This document shows, in pieces, positions 20,256 through 28,751 of a stretch of 64,000 nucleotides of DNA (position 1 is the first letter of the stretch; every line of letters starts with the position of its first letter). The translations under genes and the position numbers were made by a program. A model generated the notes under the pieces. The model had not been told where the DNA came from. It saw only the letters and a program-made list of their open reading frames with translations, and ran no database searches. Where the stretch lies: contig JAJYBB010000015.1 of the NCBI GenBank assembly GCA_021779195.1, positions 1 to 64,000 of the forward strand. The letters are read 5' to 3'. This DNA comes from Bacteroidota bacterium. Its GTDB lineage: Bacteria; Bacteroidota; Bacteroidia; Bacteroidales; Paludibacteraceae.

Positions 20256-21095
20256 CTACTCGATAATTTCAGCTTGAAATAAAATTTGTTCCATTTCCAT
20301 TTGAATCTTTTCAGCTTCAAGACGGGCAGCTTTTGCAAAATCAGGCTCCGATGAAGCATAAATAATTTGACGTGACGAATTCACCAACAGTCCGCAATCG
20401 GCTGTCAAACCATATTTAGCTACTTCGTGTAAACTTCCTCCTTGAGCTCCAACACCCGGAACCAACAAAAAATTATTGGGCACAATGTTTCGTATTTCTG
20501 TCAACATTTCTGCTTTCGTTGCGCCAACCACATACATCATATTTTCATCCGTTCCCCAATTCAGCGAAGTTTTCAGCACTTTTTCAAACAATCGTTCCCC
20601 TGTTTCTTCATCTTTCATAAATTGAAAATCAAAAGCACCTTGATTCGACGTTAAGGCAAGCAATGTAACCCATTTACCCTCATAAGTGAAGAAAGGAGTT
20701 ACTGAGTCCTCGCCCATGTAGGGCGCAACAGTAACTGAATCCACATCCAAATTTCCAAAAAATGTACGGGCATACATAGCAGATGTATTGCCAATGTCAC
20801 CCCGTTTAGCATCGGCTATTATAAACTGATCGGGATATTTTTCACGTATATAATCAATCGTTTGTTCAAGCACTTCCCAACCGGTAATGCCCAGGCTTTC
20901 GTAAAAAGCCAGATTTGGTTTGTAAGCTACGCATAAATCGGCAGTGGCATCAATAATAGCTTTGTTAAATTCAAACATTGCATGATCCGATTTGTCAAAC
21001 AGGAACTCGGGTATTTTATCAATATCAGTATCTAAACCCACGCAAAGAAATGATTTCTTACGTTTAATATTTTCAATTAATTCTTGCTTAGTCAT
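20256..21095 (-). CDS. pyrF: Orotidine 5'-phosphate decarboxylase
   Basis: A 279-residue type 2 OMP decarboxylase that makes UMP in the last step of pyrimidine synthesis. The catalytic motif [12 protein letters not shown] is complete. The first strand [15 protein letters not shown] and the phosphate loop [11 protein letters not shown] are typical. It is on the same strand as prfA, which lies 341 bp upstream, so the two may or may not share a transcript. Confidence 0.95.
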   Translation of the reverse strand: MTKQELIENIKRKKSFLCVGLDTDIDKIPEFLFDKSDHAMFEFNKAIIDATADLCVAYKPNLAFYESLGITGWEVLEQTIDYIREKYPDQFIIADAKRGDIGNTSAMYARTFFGNLDVDSVTVAPYMGEDSVTPFFTYEGKWVTLLALTSNQGAFDFQFMKDEETGERLFEKVLKTSLNWGTDENMMYVVGATKAEMLTEIRNIVPNNFLLVPGVGAQGGSLHEVAKYGLTADCGLLVNSSRQIIYASSEPDFAKAARLEAEKIQMEMEQILFQAEIIE

Positions 21096-21436
21096 ATTAT
21101 AAAGTATATTTAAATCTGTTCATTAAAAATTAGATCAAAAAATCCAGTTCATTTTTACGTATATATTTTTCCAGTGGTATAGGCGCTTAAGCCACCCTAA
21201 TTATTTAGCATTACCTATTCTATTTTTTCATTGTACTATTATCTGCAATATCGAATATCTTCATTATCAACTTGTTCGAAAACCTGCGTAATTCCAAACT
21301 CGGTTTTTGCATCAAAGTCGGGTGTTTTAAAAATTGACAACCCAGCATATCAGTTTATTAAATACAGGTTTCATATTCTTGATTTCTCACATAAAGAAAG
21401 TGTTTTTCTATAGAACAAACAAATTAACTTGCATTT
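21096..21436. other. Intergenic region between prfA and pyrF
   Basis: A 341-bp AT-rich gap between two minus-strand genes. It contains a weak GTGG/CCAC dyad near 21173-21197, TGGTATAGGCG against CGCTTAAGCCACC, that could be a prfA transcript end. No consensus pyrF promoter and no gene were recognised. Confidence 0.3.
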
Positions 21437-22522
21437 TTACAATTCACTTTCTTTTAATCGTTCAGCATTTTCAGCTACGATCAGATTATCGATAACCAAT
21501 TGAATATCACCATTCATAAATGCTGAAAGATTGTAAATGGTAAAATTGATGCGATGATCGGTAATGCGACCTTGCGGGTAATTATAGGTTCTGATTTTAG
21601 CCGAGCGATCGCCGGTAGAAACCATGGTTTTGCGTTTAGAACCTATCTCGTCAAGGTATTTTTGATGTTCGATGGCATAAATTCGCGAGCGAAGCTCAAT
21701 CATGGCTTTTGCTTTGTTTTTATGCTGTGATTTTTCGTCCTGACATTGAACGGTAATTCCGGTTGGAATATGTACCAATCGAATCGCTGAATAAGTAGTG
21801 TTTACCGATTGTCCACCGGCACCCGATGAACAAAACGTATCAACCCGCACATCCGATTCTTTCAATTCAATATCAAATTCTTCTGCTTCGGGCAAAACCG
21901 CCACAGTGGCAGCCGAAGTGTGAACGCGTCCTTGTGTTTCAGTTTGTGGAACGCGTTGAACACGATGAACGCCCGATTCATATTTCAATGTTCCATACAC
22001 ATTATCGCCCGAAACAGTGAAAATAATTTCTTTATAACCGCCGGATGTTCCTTCACTTATATTTGTAATTTCGGTTTTCCATCCGTTGGTTTCACAGTAT
22101 TTCTGGTACATTTTAAATAAATCACCGGCAAAAATGGCAGCTTCGTCACCGCCTGTTCCTCCTCTGATTTCGACAATGGCATTTTTATTATCTTCCGGAT
22201 CGGCAGGAATCAACAATAACTTTATATTTTCTTCCATCTCCGGAATTCTCGGTTCAATTTGTTCCACTTCTCCTTTTGCCATTTCACGCATTTCAGGATC
22301 AGTCTCGCTATCAAGCAATTCTTTGGCTTCAGATAAATGAGATAACGCCAGTTCGTATTCGCTTTTAGCCGTAAGAATACGTTCCAAATCGTGGTATTCT
22401 TTATTTAGTTTGACAAATCGTTTTTGATCTGTAATTACTGCGGGATCGGTTATCAAGGTCGAAATCTCGTCGAACTTATGTTGTAATCCTTCTAATTTTT
22501 CTAAAAGTGTTGTTTCAGCCAT
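21437..22522 (-). CDS. prfA: Peptide chain release factor 1
   Basis: A 361-residue class I release factor that reads UAA and UAG. The catalytic loop [10 protein letters not shown] and the stop-codon tripeptide region [17 protein letters not shown] (PxT as PQT) identify it as RF1. The N-terminal helical domain and the [12 protein letters not shown]-terminus are complete. It is followed at a distance by pyrF on the same strand. Confidence 0.96.
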   Translation of the reverse strand: MAETTLLEKLEGLQHKFDEISTLITDPAVITDQKRFVKLNKEYHDLERILTAKSEYELALSHLSEAKELLDSETDPEMREMAKGEVEQIEPRIPEMEENIKLLLIPADPEDNKNAIVEIRGGTGGDEAAIFAGDLFKMYQKYCETNGWKTEITNISEGTSGGYKEIIFTVSGDNVYGTLKYESGVHRVQRVPQTETQGRVHTSAATVAVLPEAEEFDIELKESDVRVDTFCSSGAGGQSVNTTYSAIRLVHIPTGITVQCQDEKSQHKNKAKAMIELRSRIYAIEHQKYLDEIGSKRKTMVSTGDRSAKIRTYNYPQGRITDHRINFTIYNLSAFMNGDIQLVIDNLIVAENAERLKESEL

Positions 22523-22709
22523 ATTGGATATTGAATCGTTGAATTTTTATTTTTATGTTTCTCAATGGTTCGTAATAAAATTATAGGTTTCTACATTGAG
22601 TCGCTAAATTGTATTGCAGTTTTGAAAAAGATTTTACGGTTTTTCATTGTGCTCGTTGTGCATATAAGGGCAACTATAATGTCGAATAAAAACGACTCGA
22701 TCTCATTAT

Positions 22710-23396
22710 TTATTGCTTAAAATTAATCGATTGAAGCTTTTCTCTCCGTTCAGCTTCGTTTTTGATATTATTCACAAATCGTTTTAATCGCCATTCCATA
22801 ATGCTCTTAAAACGATTTTGGGTAATAAATAGATCAAAAAACCAGCCAAACTGAATGTGTGATTCCAATACAAGCCAAGTTCTTTGATTAATGTCGGGAA
22901 TCACACGGAAACCTGTATCCATTTTTTTAATAAATCCACTGGCATTTACTAAATTCAAATTGACTGCTCTAATACCATGAGCACTTTGCAGCACGGATAA
23001 CCGGCTGTCGACATAAATATCCGGAATGGTGATAATGCCCGGCACAATTACATCCCCCACTCCCCTTAAAATATGATTTTGAGTATTATACGAAGTTGAT
23101 TTAAAATAAAACATCATTAATTCTTTATGTTCTTTGCGTAAATTCATGCCCTTCAATGCCCATCCAAATAGTTTATCTAACTGAAAACACATCCCATGAA
23201 CGAAATAGCGCGAAACGGCTAAGCAAATACTATCAGAAGCTTTTACCTGTACTTTGTAATAGGTTATAAATTCACCATTAACATAATGAGTCGATATCGA
23301 ATCGGTAACTGAGGCTCGAGCTTGATTTGAAACAAAAATGCCCAACATTACCAAGAAAATCCATCTTTGTACATGATTGATGTATGTTCCATTCAT
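22710..23396 (-). CDS. Unrecognised secreted protein, paralogue of the upstream gene
   Basis: I do not recognise this 228-residue protein. It has a hydrophobic N-terminal segment ending QARAS, a likely signal peptide. It then has the same pattern as its neighbour: SIST-YVNGEF-TYY, a WALKGMNL segment, YNTQNHILRGVGDVIVPG, and a C-terminal block FGWFFDLFITQNRFKSIMEWRLKRF followed by charged helix. The alternating strands and long last helix loosely recall SRPBCC/START folds, but this is a guess. Its ATG shares one base with the upstream stop codon (TAATG), so the two are translationally coupled. Confidence 0.75.
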   Translation of the reverse strand: MNGTYINHVQRWIFLVMLGIFVSNQARASVTDSISTHYVNGEFITYYKVQVKASDSICLAVSRYFVHGMCFQLDKLFGWALKGMNLRKEHKELMMFYFKSTSYNTQNHILRGVGDVIVPGIITIPDIYVDSRLSVLQSAHGIRAVNLNLVNASGFIKKMDTGFRVIPDINQRTWLVLESHIQFGWFFDLFITQNRFKSIMEWRLKRFVNNIKNEAERREKLQSINFKQ

Positions 23397-24040
23397 TATT
23401 TTAATTCAAATTTATCTCGTCTTTCACATTCATCTCTAATATTTTCGGCAAATTTCTTAATCCGCCATTCCACGATACTTTTATAACGCTTTTGCGTGAT
23501 AAATAAATTAAAAAACCACCCAAAATTAATTTCAACATTCGTTACCACCCGAAATTTGTAATGATCAAGGGGAATAAAATAGAATGAACCAATGGCATTT
23601 TTAAGTAATAAACTGGAATATATAATATTAGCCCTAACTTCATTTATACCCGAAGGATAACTTATTTTGGTAACAATGGCATTAACTTTTACATCGTGAA
23701 AAGTTATAAAACCGGGTACCACTATATCGAAAACACCATGAGCAATTCCGGTTTGAGTGTTGTAATGCGAATCTTTAAAAATAATAATGAGTTCATTCTT
23801 CTTATTTTTAAGTCCTAAATCTTTCAATGCCCATGCAAATAAATGCCCGGGAGCATGATGAAAATCGGATACTAAATAATCAGTCACATCCGAAGTAATT
23901 TTATTGTTCGATATGATCGTATTTCGATAATAAGTCTGAAATCTGCCATTTTTATAAACCGTAGATATACTATCAATTTCACCGGCAAACAGCGAAAAAG
24001 AAAACGCCCATAAAACGATGAAACAAAAAAAATACTTCAT
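23396..24040 (-). CDS. Unrecognised secreted protein, first of a tandem paralogous pair
   Basis: An unrecognised 214-residue protein with a cleavable signal peptide (MKYFFCFIVLWAFSFSLFAG). It aligns over its whole length with the next gene: SISTVYKNGRFQTYY, HLFAWALKDLGLKNKKNELI, YNTQTGIAHGVFDIVVPGFITFHDVKV, FGWFFNLFITQKRYKSIVEWRIKKF. The pair arose by tandem duplication and is cotranscribed. A perfect -7 box TAATTTTG on the minus strand (24069-24062) precedes it, although the nearest TTG is 25 bp away. It probably acts in the periplasm or at the outer membrane. No catalytic motif is evident. Confidence 0.75.
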   Translation of the reverse strand: MKYFFCFIVLWAFSFSLFAGEIDSISTVYKNGRFQTYYRNTIISNNKITSDVTDYLVSDFHHAPGHLFAWALKDLGLKNKKNELIIIFKDSHYNTQTGIAHGVFDIVVPGFITFHDVKVNAIVTKISYPSGINEVRANIIYSSLLLKNAIGSFYFIPLDHYKFRVVTNVEINFGWFFNLFITQKRYKSIVEWRIKKFAENIRDECERRDKFELK

Positions 24041-24297
24041 GATGACGTATAGTAAAGCCTACAAAATTACCAATTATTAAGCTAAGATAAAAATCAATAT
24101 CAAAAATAAAATGCAATAACTTAAATATGAATGAGTTGATAAATATTTCAAGCCAGTTTTTTTTCGAATCGATTAACAAATTACTAATACGGAGTTATGT
24201 TCACATAATTTAAATCTGTTTAATTTAATGATTAATTCAACAATCGAATTAAACCGTTCGAAACAATTGAAAAAATGTATATGAAACTGGTCGATAA

Positions 24298-24495
24298 ATA
24301 TACAATGTATATAACCGTCAGAACGCATTCGACGTTTATTATGTAAAAAATAATGATGGAAACATTAAACTATATCAACGAAGTTTTTTCTCATTTGTAT
24401 TAAACCCTGAATATAGTTATGTATGGTATAAGGACGGCTCCTTTTTTATGAAGAACATGGGATTATTGAGTAGTAGATTTGTCGAAGTTTATTGA
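24298..24495 (+). pseudogene. Relic of a TonB-dependent receptor C-terminus
   Basis: An open stretch of about 65 codons without a start reads YNVYNRQNAFDVYY, then GNIKLYQRSFFSFV, then NPEYSYVWYKD, and ends with a stop at 24493-24495. This is the wording of the last beta-strands of Bacteroidota TonB-dependent receptors (VYNRKNAFDVYY followed by a final aromatic strand). Upstream codons in the same frame are closed by a stop and no receptor body is present, so it is a fragment. It converges on the GH43 gene and overlaps its last 7 bases. It may be what is left of a xylan-utilisation receptor. Confidence 0.5.
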
Positions 24496-25460
24496 ACTCC
24501 TTCGGTTGTCATTCGGACTCTTTTCATCGTTCCATCGGGGTTGTAATACAGACGATCAATACACACCGAACGATGAAAACTGCTTCCTCCGGGATTGATT
24601 CCACCGGTATGATATATAAAATACCATTTCCCTTTAAATTCAACCAATGCTTGATGATTCGTATTTGAATTGCCTGCCAGTTCATTCAGAATACCTTTGT
24701 ATTGCCATGGTCCTGTGATTTTACGGCTCATGGCATAAACGATTTTTTCGGGAAACTCTGAAGCATATGAAAGATAATACCAGCCTTTATATTTGTGAAT
24801 CCAGGGGGCTTCGGTGTAACGGGGAAGATTTTTAACTGCCACAATCGGTCCAATAGTGTCAATCATATTTTCTTTGAGTTTTACATAATAACATTGGGTG
24901 TTTCCCCAAAAAAGATATGCCTGTCCATCGTCATCAATCAGTACGGTAGGATCAATATCATCCCAACTGATTTTAGTGTATTTAGTTGTCAGGTCGTTCG
25001 TGATAATTGCTGAACCTTTGGCATCTTTAAACGGTCCGACAGGAGTATCCGAAATGGCTACTCCGATAGCTTTACCATGAATTTTAGCATGTTCAACAGC
25101 CACATACCAGTAAAATTTACCATTTCGTTCAATTACTTGCGAAGCCCAAGCATCTCCTTTTGCCCAGGTAAAATCTTTTACGCTTAAAGGAGTGGGATAT
25201 TCAGTCCATGTTTTCATATCATCCGTTGAAAACACACACCAGTCTTTCATGACATACCTTTCCTGATTTGGAGGACAAACATCGTGGCCTGTATACAAAT
25301 AAAACCTGTTTTTGTAAACCATGGCAGCTGGATCGGCTGTGTATTTATATCGAATCAACGGATTGCCTTCGTTTCTGAAAGTTGTATCACGTGTAACTTC
25401 CTGAGCAAAGATCAAGGAAGTGCTAAAAATACCAAGTAAAATAAGAAGTGTTTTCTTCAT
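24489..25460 (-). CDS. Secreted glycoside hydrolase family 43 (arabinofuranosidase / beta-xylosidase)
   Basis: A 323-residue five-bladed propeller enzyme of family GH43 that removes arabinose or xylose from xylan side chains or oligosaccharides. The signal peptide MKKTLLILLGIFSTSLIFAQ precedes the catalytic domain. The three acidic residues sit in YTADPAAMVY (general base), SWDDIDPTVLIDDDG (pKa-modulating Asp) and YTEAPWIHK (general acid). The ATG at 25460 is preferred over a TTG two codons upstream. It is the last gene of the minus-strand xylose cluster, although 440 bp with two strong hairpins separate it from xylE. It may therefore have its own promoter. Confidence 0.88.
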   Translation of the reverse strand: MKKTLLILLGIFSTSLIFAQEVTRDTTFRNEGNPLIRYKYTADPAAMVYKNRFYLYTGHDVCPPNQERYVMKDWCVFSTDDMKTWTEYPTPLSVKDFTWAKGDAWASQVIERNGKFYWYVAVEHAKIHGKAIGVAISDTPVGPFKDAKGSAIITNDLTTKYTKISWDDIDPTVLIDDDGQAYLFWGNTQCYYVKLKENMIDTIGPIVAVKNLPRYTEAPWIHKYKGWYYLSYASEFPEKIVYAMSRKITGPWQYKGILNELAGNSNTNHQALVEFKGKWYFIYHTGGINPGGSSFHRSVCIDRLYYNPDGTMKRVRMTTEGVQ

Positions 25461-25902
25461 GATCAATGTGTTTTTTGAGACTTCAAAGATAAGTCAAAAC
25501 AAACATTTATCAAAGGATCGGGATGAAAACCGGATTTTTGTCCAACGAATTGAAAAAATAGTTCACGAACACGTGTTGGAATTCAGTATTAAAAGTTTAA
25601 AACTCCATTTCACCCATTGGAAATATTAACGGAACAGCTCTAAGTACAACACGAAATTTAGTTTATATTATTCAAAATATTTAACAGGTTTCAAAAACCT
25701 GTTAAATGAGATTCAGATTAGAAAATGGAGTGTTTCGTTTTATATAAACGAATTAAAAGAATATATTTAAATAGAATATATAAGCATTAATATCATGAAC
25801 GGCTTTAGCCAGATGGTTGGCTAAAGCCTTGTATTTTCTAATTATGCTCAGGATAACATTCAATTCATGATTCGATGATAGTGCGCTACAAGCATCTTGA
25901 TG
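25461..25902. other. 442-bp spacer with two long perfect hairpins and a possible regulator scrap
   Basis: Between xylE and GH43 lie two 11-bp perfect stems, TTAACAGGTTT/AAACCTGTTAA (25681-25705) and GGCTTTAGCCA/TGGCTAAAGCC (25801-25828). Either could end the xylE transcript. A plus-strand stretch around 25513-25615 reads DENRIFVQRIEKIVHEHV, which faintly recalls the region before the AraC helix-turn-helix of hybrid two-component regulators. It is short and has no helix-turn-helix of its own. Confidence 0.4.
25801..25828. terminator. Perfect 11-bp hairpin downstream of xylE
   Basis: GGCTTTAGCCA and TGGCTAAAGCC enclose a 6-base loop, 75 bp beyond the xylE stop codon. T-rich tracts are weak on the minus side, so this may be a mobile intergenic palindrome and not a simple terminator. 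Confidence 0.45.
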
Positions 25903-27300
25903 CTATTTTCTCCACAATTTTGTGATATTTTCCAGTGTTTTTCCTTTGGTTTCGGGAACCATTTTCCAAACAAAGAGTGCCGACAGCACCGACATTACCC
26001 CATAAAGCACATAGGTAAAGGTAATGCTGAACGCTTCCAGCGATGGGAAAGTGGCCGATACGATAAAGTTGGAAATCCATTGAGCTGCCACGGCAATGGC
26101 AATGGCTTTTCCACGAATGGTATTCGGAAAGATTTCAGAAATCAGAACCCAGGTGATTGGTCCCCACGACATCATGAATGAAGCCGAATAGATGACAATG
26201 AAAATCAGCGTGCTGACGCCGATAATGTGTGAATAGGCCAATAAACCGATGGCAAACATGCCAATAGCCATACCCACTGAACCGATCATTAACAGCGGTT
26301 TACGTCCGAACTTATCCACCGTAAAAATGGCTACCAATGTAAATATAATGTTAATGAAGCCCATGATTACGGTTTGATACATGGCTGCATCGTTGCCAAA
26401 TCCAAGTCCTTTGAAAATAGTGGGCGCATAATAAAGCACGACGTTGATACCTACCGCTTGCTGAAATATTGATAAAAGAATACCGATAATCAATACTTTC
26501 CACCCGTAAGCCAACACTTTTTCTACTTTTTCGTGAGCCGAATCTTTAATCTCCTGTAAAATTTCACTCGCTTTCAATGAACCATTGATTTTGCCAAGCA
26601 CAAACAATGCTTTATCTTCCTGACCCACCAATGCCAAATGGCGCGGAGTTTCGGGAACAAAAAACAACAAGATTCCGAACAATGCTGCCGGGACTGCATT
26701 GGAAGCAAACATATACCGCCATCCTTCGGCATCGATCCACTGCTGCGGTTCGCCTTTGGTAATGAAATAGTTGACGAAATACACAATCAGCATACCGAAA
26801 ATGATGGCAAACTGATTCCATGATACTAGTTTACCACGAATATCAGCCGGTGCAATTTCGGCAATATACATGGGGCTGATAGCCGAAGCCAACCCAACTC
26901 CAATTCCACCAATGACGCGATAAATATTGAAGGCAATCAGCACCGGAACTGATCCATCTCCTTTTTGAAAGAAAAAGAATTCGGGATAAGATGCTCCCAA
27001 CGCCGATAAAAGGAACATGACGGCTGCAAAAAGCAGTGAATTTTTACGTCCTATTTTCTCTGCAAAAATACCAGAAATGGCACTACCGATAATACAACCG
27101 ATTAATGCACTTGAAACTGTGGCTCCATGATAAAATGTAGCCATATTGCCAAACGTGGCTTCGTTCAGGTGAAAAACTGTTTTCAAGGAATCGACAGCTC
27201 CAGAGATGACGGCTGTGTCGTATCCGAAAAGCAAACCGCCAAGCGTGGCTACCAAGGTGATACCGAAAATATAGATTTTACTTCCGCTGTGTGTGTTCAT
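25903..27300 (-). CDS. xylE: D-xylose:proton symporter (sugar porter MFS)
   Basis: A 465-residue twelve-helix sugar porter in the inner membrane. Family signatures are GGLLFGYDTAVISGA in helix 1, the IGRK loop, RVIGGIGVGLASAISPMYIAEIAPADIRG (PESPR-region equivalent), VPETPRHLA before the central loop, QQAVGINVVLYYAPTIF in helix 7 and a terminal VPETKGKTLE. Placement after xylA makes xylose the likely substrate. The QQ-GIN helix 7 motif agrees with XylE and other aldose carriers. It is 91 bp from xylA, a gap filled by a dyad repeat. Confidence 0.9.
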   Translation of the reverse strand: MNTHSGSKIYIFGITLVATLGGLLFGYDTAVISGAVDSLKTVFHLNEATFGNMATFYHGATVSSALIGCIIGSAISGIFAEKIGRKNSLLFAAVMFLLSALGASYPEFFFFQKGDGSVPVLIAFNIYRVIGGIGVGLASAISPMYIAEIAPADIRGKLVSWNQFAIIFGMLIVYFVNYFITKGEPQQWIDAEGWRYMFASNAVPAALFGILLFFVPETPRHLALVGQEDKALFVLGKINGSLKASEILQEIKDSAHEKVEKVLAYGWKVLIIGILLSIFQQAVGINVVLYYAPTIFKGLGFGNDAAMYQTVIMGFINIIFTLVAIFTVDKFGRKPLLMIGSVGMAIGMFAIGLLAYSHIIGVSTLIFIVIYSASFMMSWGPITWVLISEIFPNTIRGKAIAIAVAAQWISNFIVSATFPSLEAFSITFTYVLYGVMSVLSALFVWKMVPETKGKTLENITKLWRK

Positions 27301-27309
27301 AATTATTTG

Positions 27310-27383
27310 ATTTTAGAACAAAAAGCCAAGAGCCAAGACTCAGACATGTACATTTTTGTCTTGGTTCTTGATTCCTGGCTCTA
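27310..27383. repeat. Intercistronic dyad repeat between xylA and xylE
   Basis: The gap holds AGCCAAGAGCCAAGACTCAG against GTCTTGGTTCTTGATTCCTGGCTCT, an imperfect inverted repeat able to form a long hairpin in the xylA-xylE message. It resembles in style the other intercistronic dyads of this window and could adjust relative expression or mRNA ends. Confidence 0.45.
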
Positions 27384-27391
27384 ATGTCTGA

Positions 27392-28711
27392 TTAAATATA
27401 CATATTTACAATCGCTTCATACAATTCCTGTTTGCCGCTGATAATTGCAGGTTCTTCGTTTTTGGTTTTGGCATATTCCACCACATCTTCCAACGAAAGC
27501 TTGCCTTCTTCGAATTCTTTTCCTTTTCCGGCATCGAACGACTCATATCGTTCAGCAATCATTTTCGAAAAAGGCGATTGCTCCAAGATAGCTGCAGCAG
27601 CTTCCAATGCATGCGCAAAAGCATCCATGCCGGCAATGTGCGCAATGAAAATATCTTCCAGATCGGTAGAGTTACGGCGGGTTTTAGCGTCGAAATTGGT
27701 ACCACCGCCTTGCAATCCTCCACCTTGCAGAATGACCATCATGGCTTGGGTCAATTCGAAGGTATCAATCGGGAACTGATCGGTATCCCAACCGTTTTGA
27801 ACATCACCGCGATTGGCATCAATCGATCCCAACATGCCTGCATCTACGGCACATTGCAATTCGTGTTCGAATGTATGACCTGCCAATGTTGCATGATTCA
27901 CTTCGATATTTACTTTAAAATCCTGATCTAACCCGTATGCTTTCAGAAATCCGATAACCGTTTCGGTATCCACATCGTATTGGTGTTTCATGGGTTCCAT
28001 AGGTTTTGGTTCAATCAGGAAATTTCCTTTAAAACCCTTTGAACGTGCATAATCGCGGGCTTTGGTCAACATCATGGCTAAATGGTCTTTTTCGCGTTTC
28101 ATGCTGGTGTTCAATAATGACATATACCCTTCGCGTCCACCCCAGAAAACGTAGTTTTCACCTCCTAAAGCAATTGTTGCATCCAAAGCATTTTTGATTT
28201 GTACGGCTGCACGGGCAACGCTATCGAAGTTAGGATTGGTTGCAGCACCGTTCATATACCGTTTGTGGCTAAATACATTGGCGGTTCCCCAAAGCAATTT
28301 TATACCTGTTTCGGCTTGCTTTTGTTTGGCATATGTAACGATTGATTTCAGGTTTGATTCATATTCTTCAATTGAATTTCCTTCGGCAATGGTATCAATA
28401 TCATGAAAACAATAGTAATTAATTCCGATTTTGGTCATAAATTCAAAACCTGCATCCATTTTTTCCTTTGCGGCATCCAATGCTGTTGGTGCCCCGTTCC
28501 ATGGGAAAATTTTTGTAGGTCCGCCAAATGGATCGGCAGAGTCACCACACAAGGTATGCCAATAAGCCATGGAGAATTTGAACCAGTCTTTCATTTTGCG
28601 ACCATACACTACTTTTTCGGCATCGTAAAAACGGAATGCTAACGGATTTTTGCTGTTTTTGCCTTCGAATTTAATTTTTTCGATAGAGGGGAAATACACT
28701 TTTGTTGCCAT
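27392..28711 (-). CDS. xylA: Xylose isomerase
   Basis: A 439-residue class II xylose isomerase that converts D-xylose to D-xylulose with two divalent metals. Active-site motifs are YCFHDIDTI (catalytic His), [32 protein letters not shown] and GSIDANRGD. The length and N-terminus ([19 protein letters not shown]) match the Bacteroides type that is also used in engineered yeast. It sits between the GH3 gene and xylE in the operon. Confidence 0.97.
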   Translation of the reverse strand: MATKVYFPSIEKIKFEGKNSKNPLAFRFYDAEKVVYGRKMKDWFKFSMAYWHTLCGDSADPFGGPTKIFPWNGAPTALDAAKEKMDAGFEFMTKIGINYYCFHDIDTIAEGNSIEEYESNLKSIVTYAKQKQAETGIKLLWGTANVFSHKRYMNGAATNPNFDSVARAAVQIKNALDATIALGGENYVFWGGREGYMSLLNTSMKREKDHLAMMLTKARDYARSKGFKGNFLIEPKPMEPMKHQYDVDTETVIGFLKAYGLDQDFKVNIEVNHATLAGHTFEHELQCAVDAGMLGSIDANRGDVQNGWDTDQFPIDTFELTQAMMVILQGGGLQGGGTNFDAKTRRNSTDLEDIFIAHIAGMDAFAHALEAAAAILEQSPFSKMIAERYESFDAGKGKEFEEGKLSLEDVVEYAKTKNEEPAIISGKQELYEAIVNMYI

Positions 28712-28751
28712 AATTTTAATGAATTATTAATTTATTTGAATTTTGATTGAT

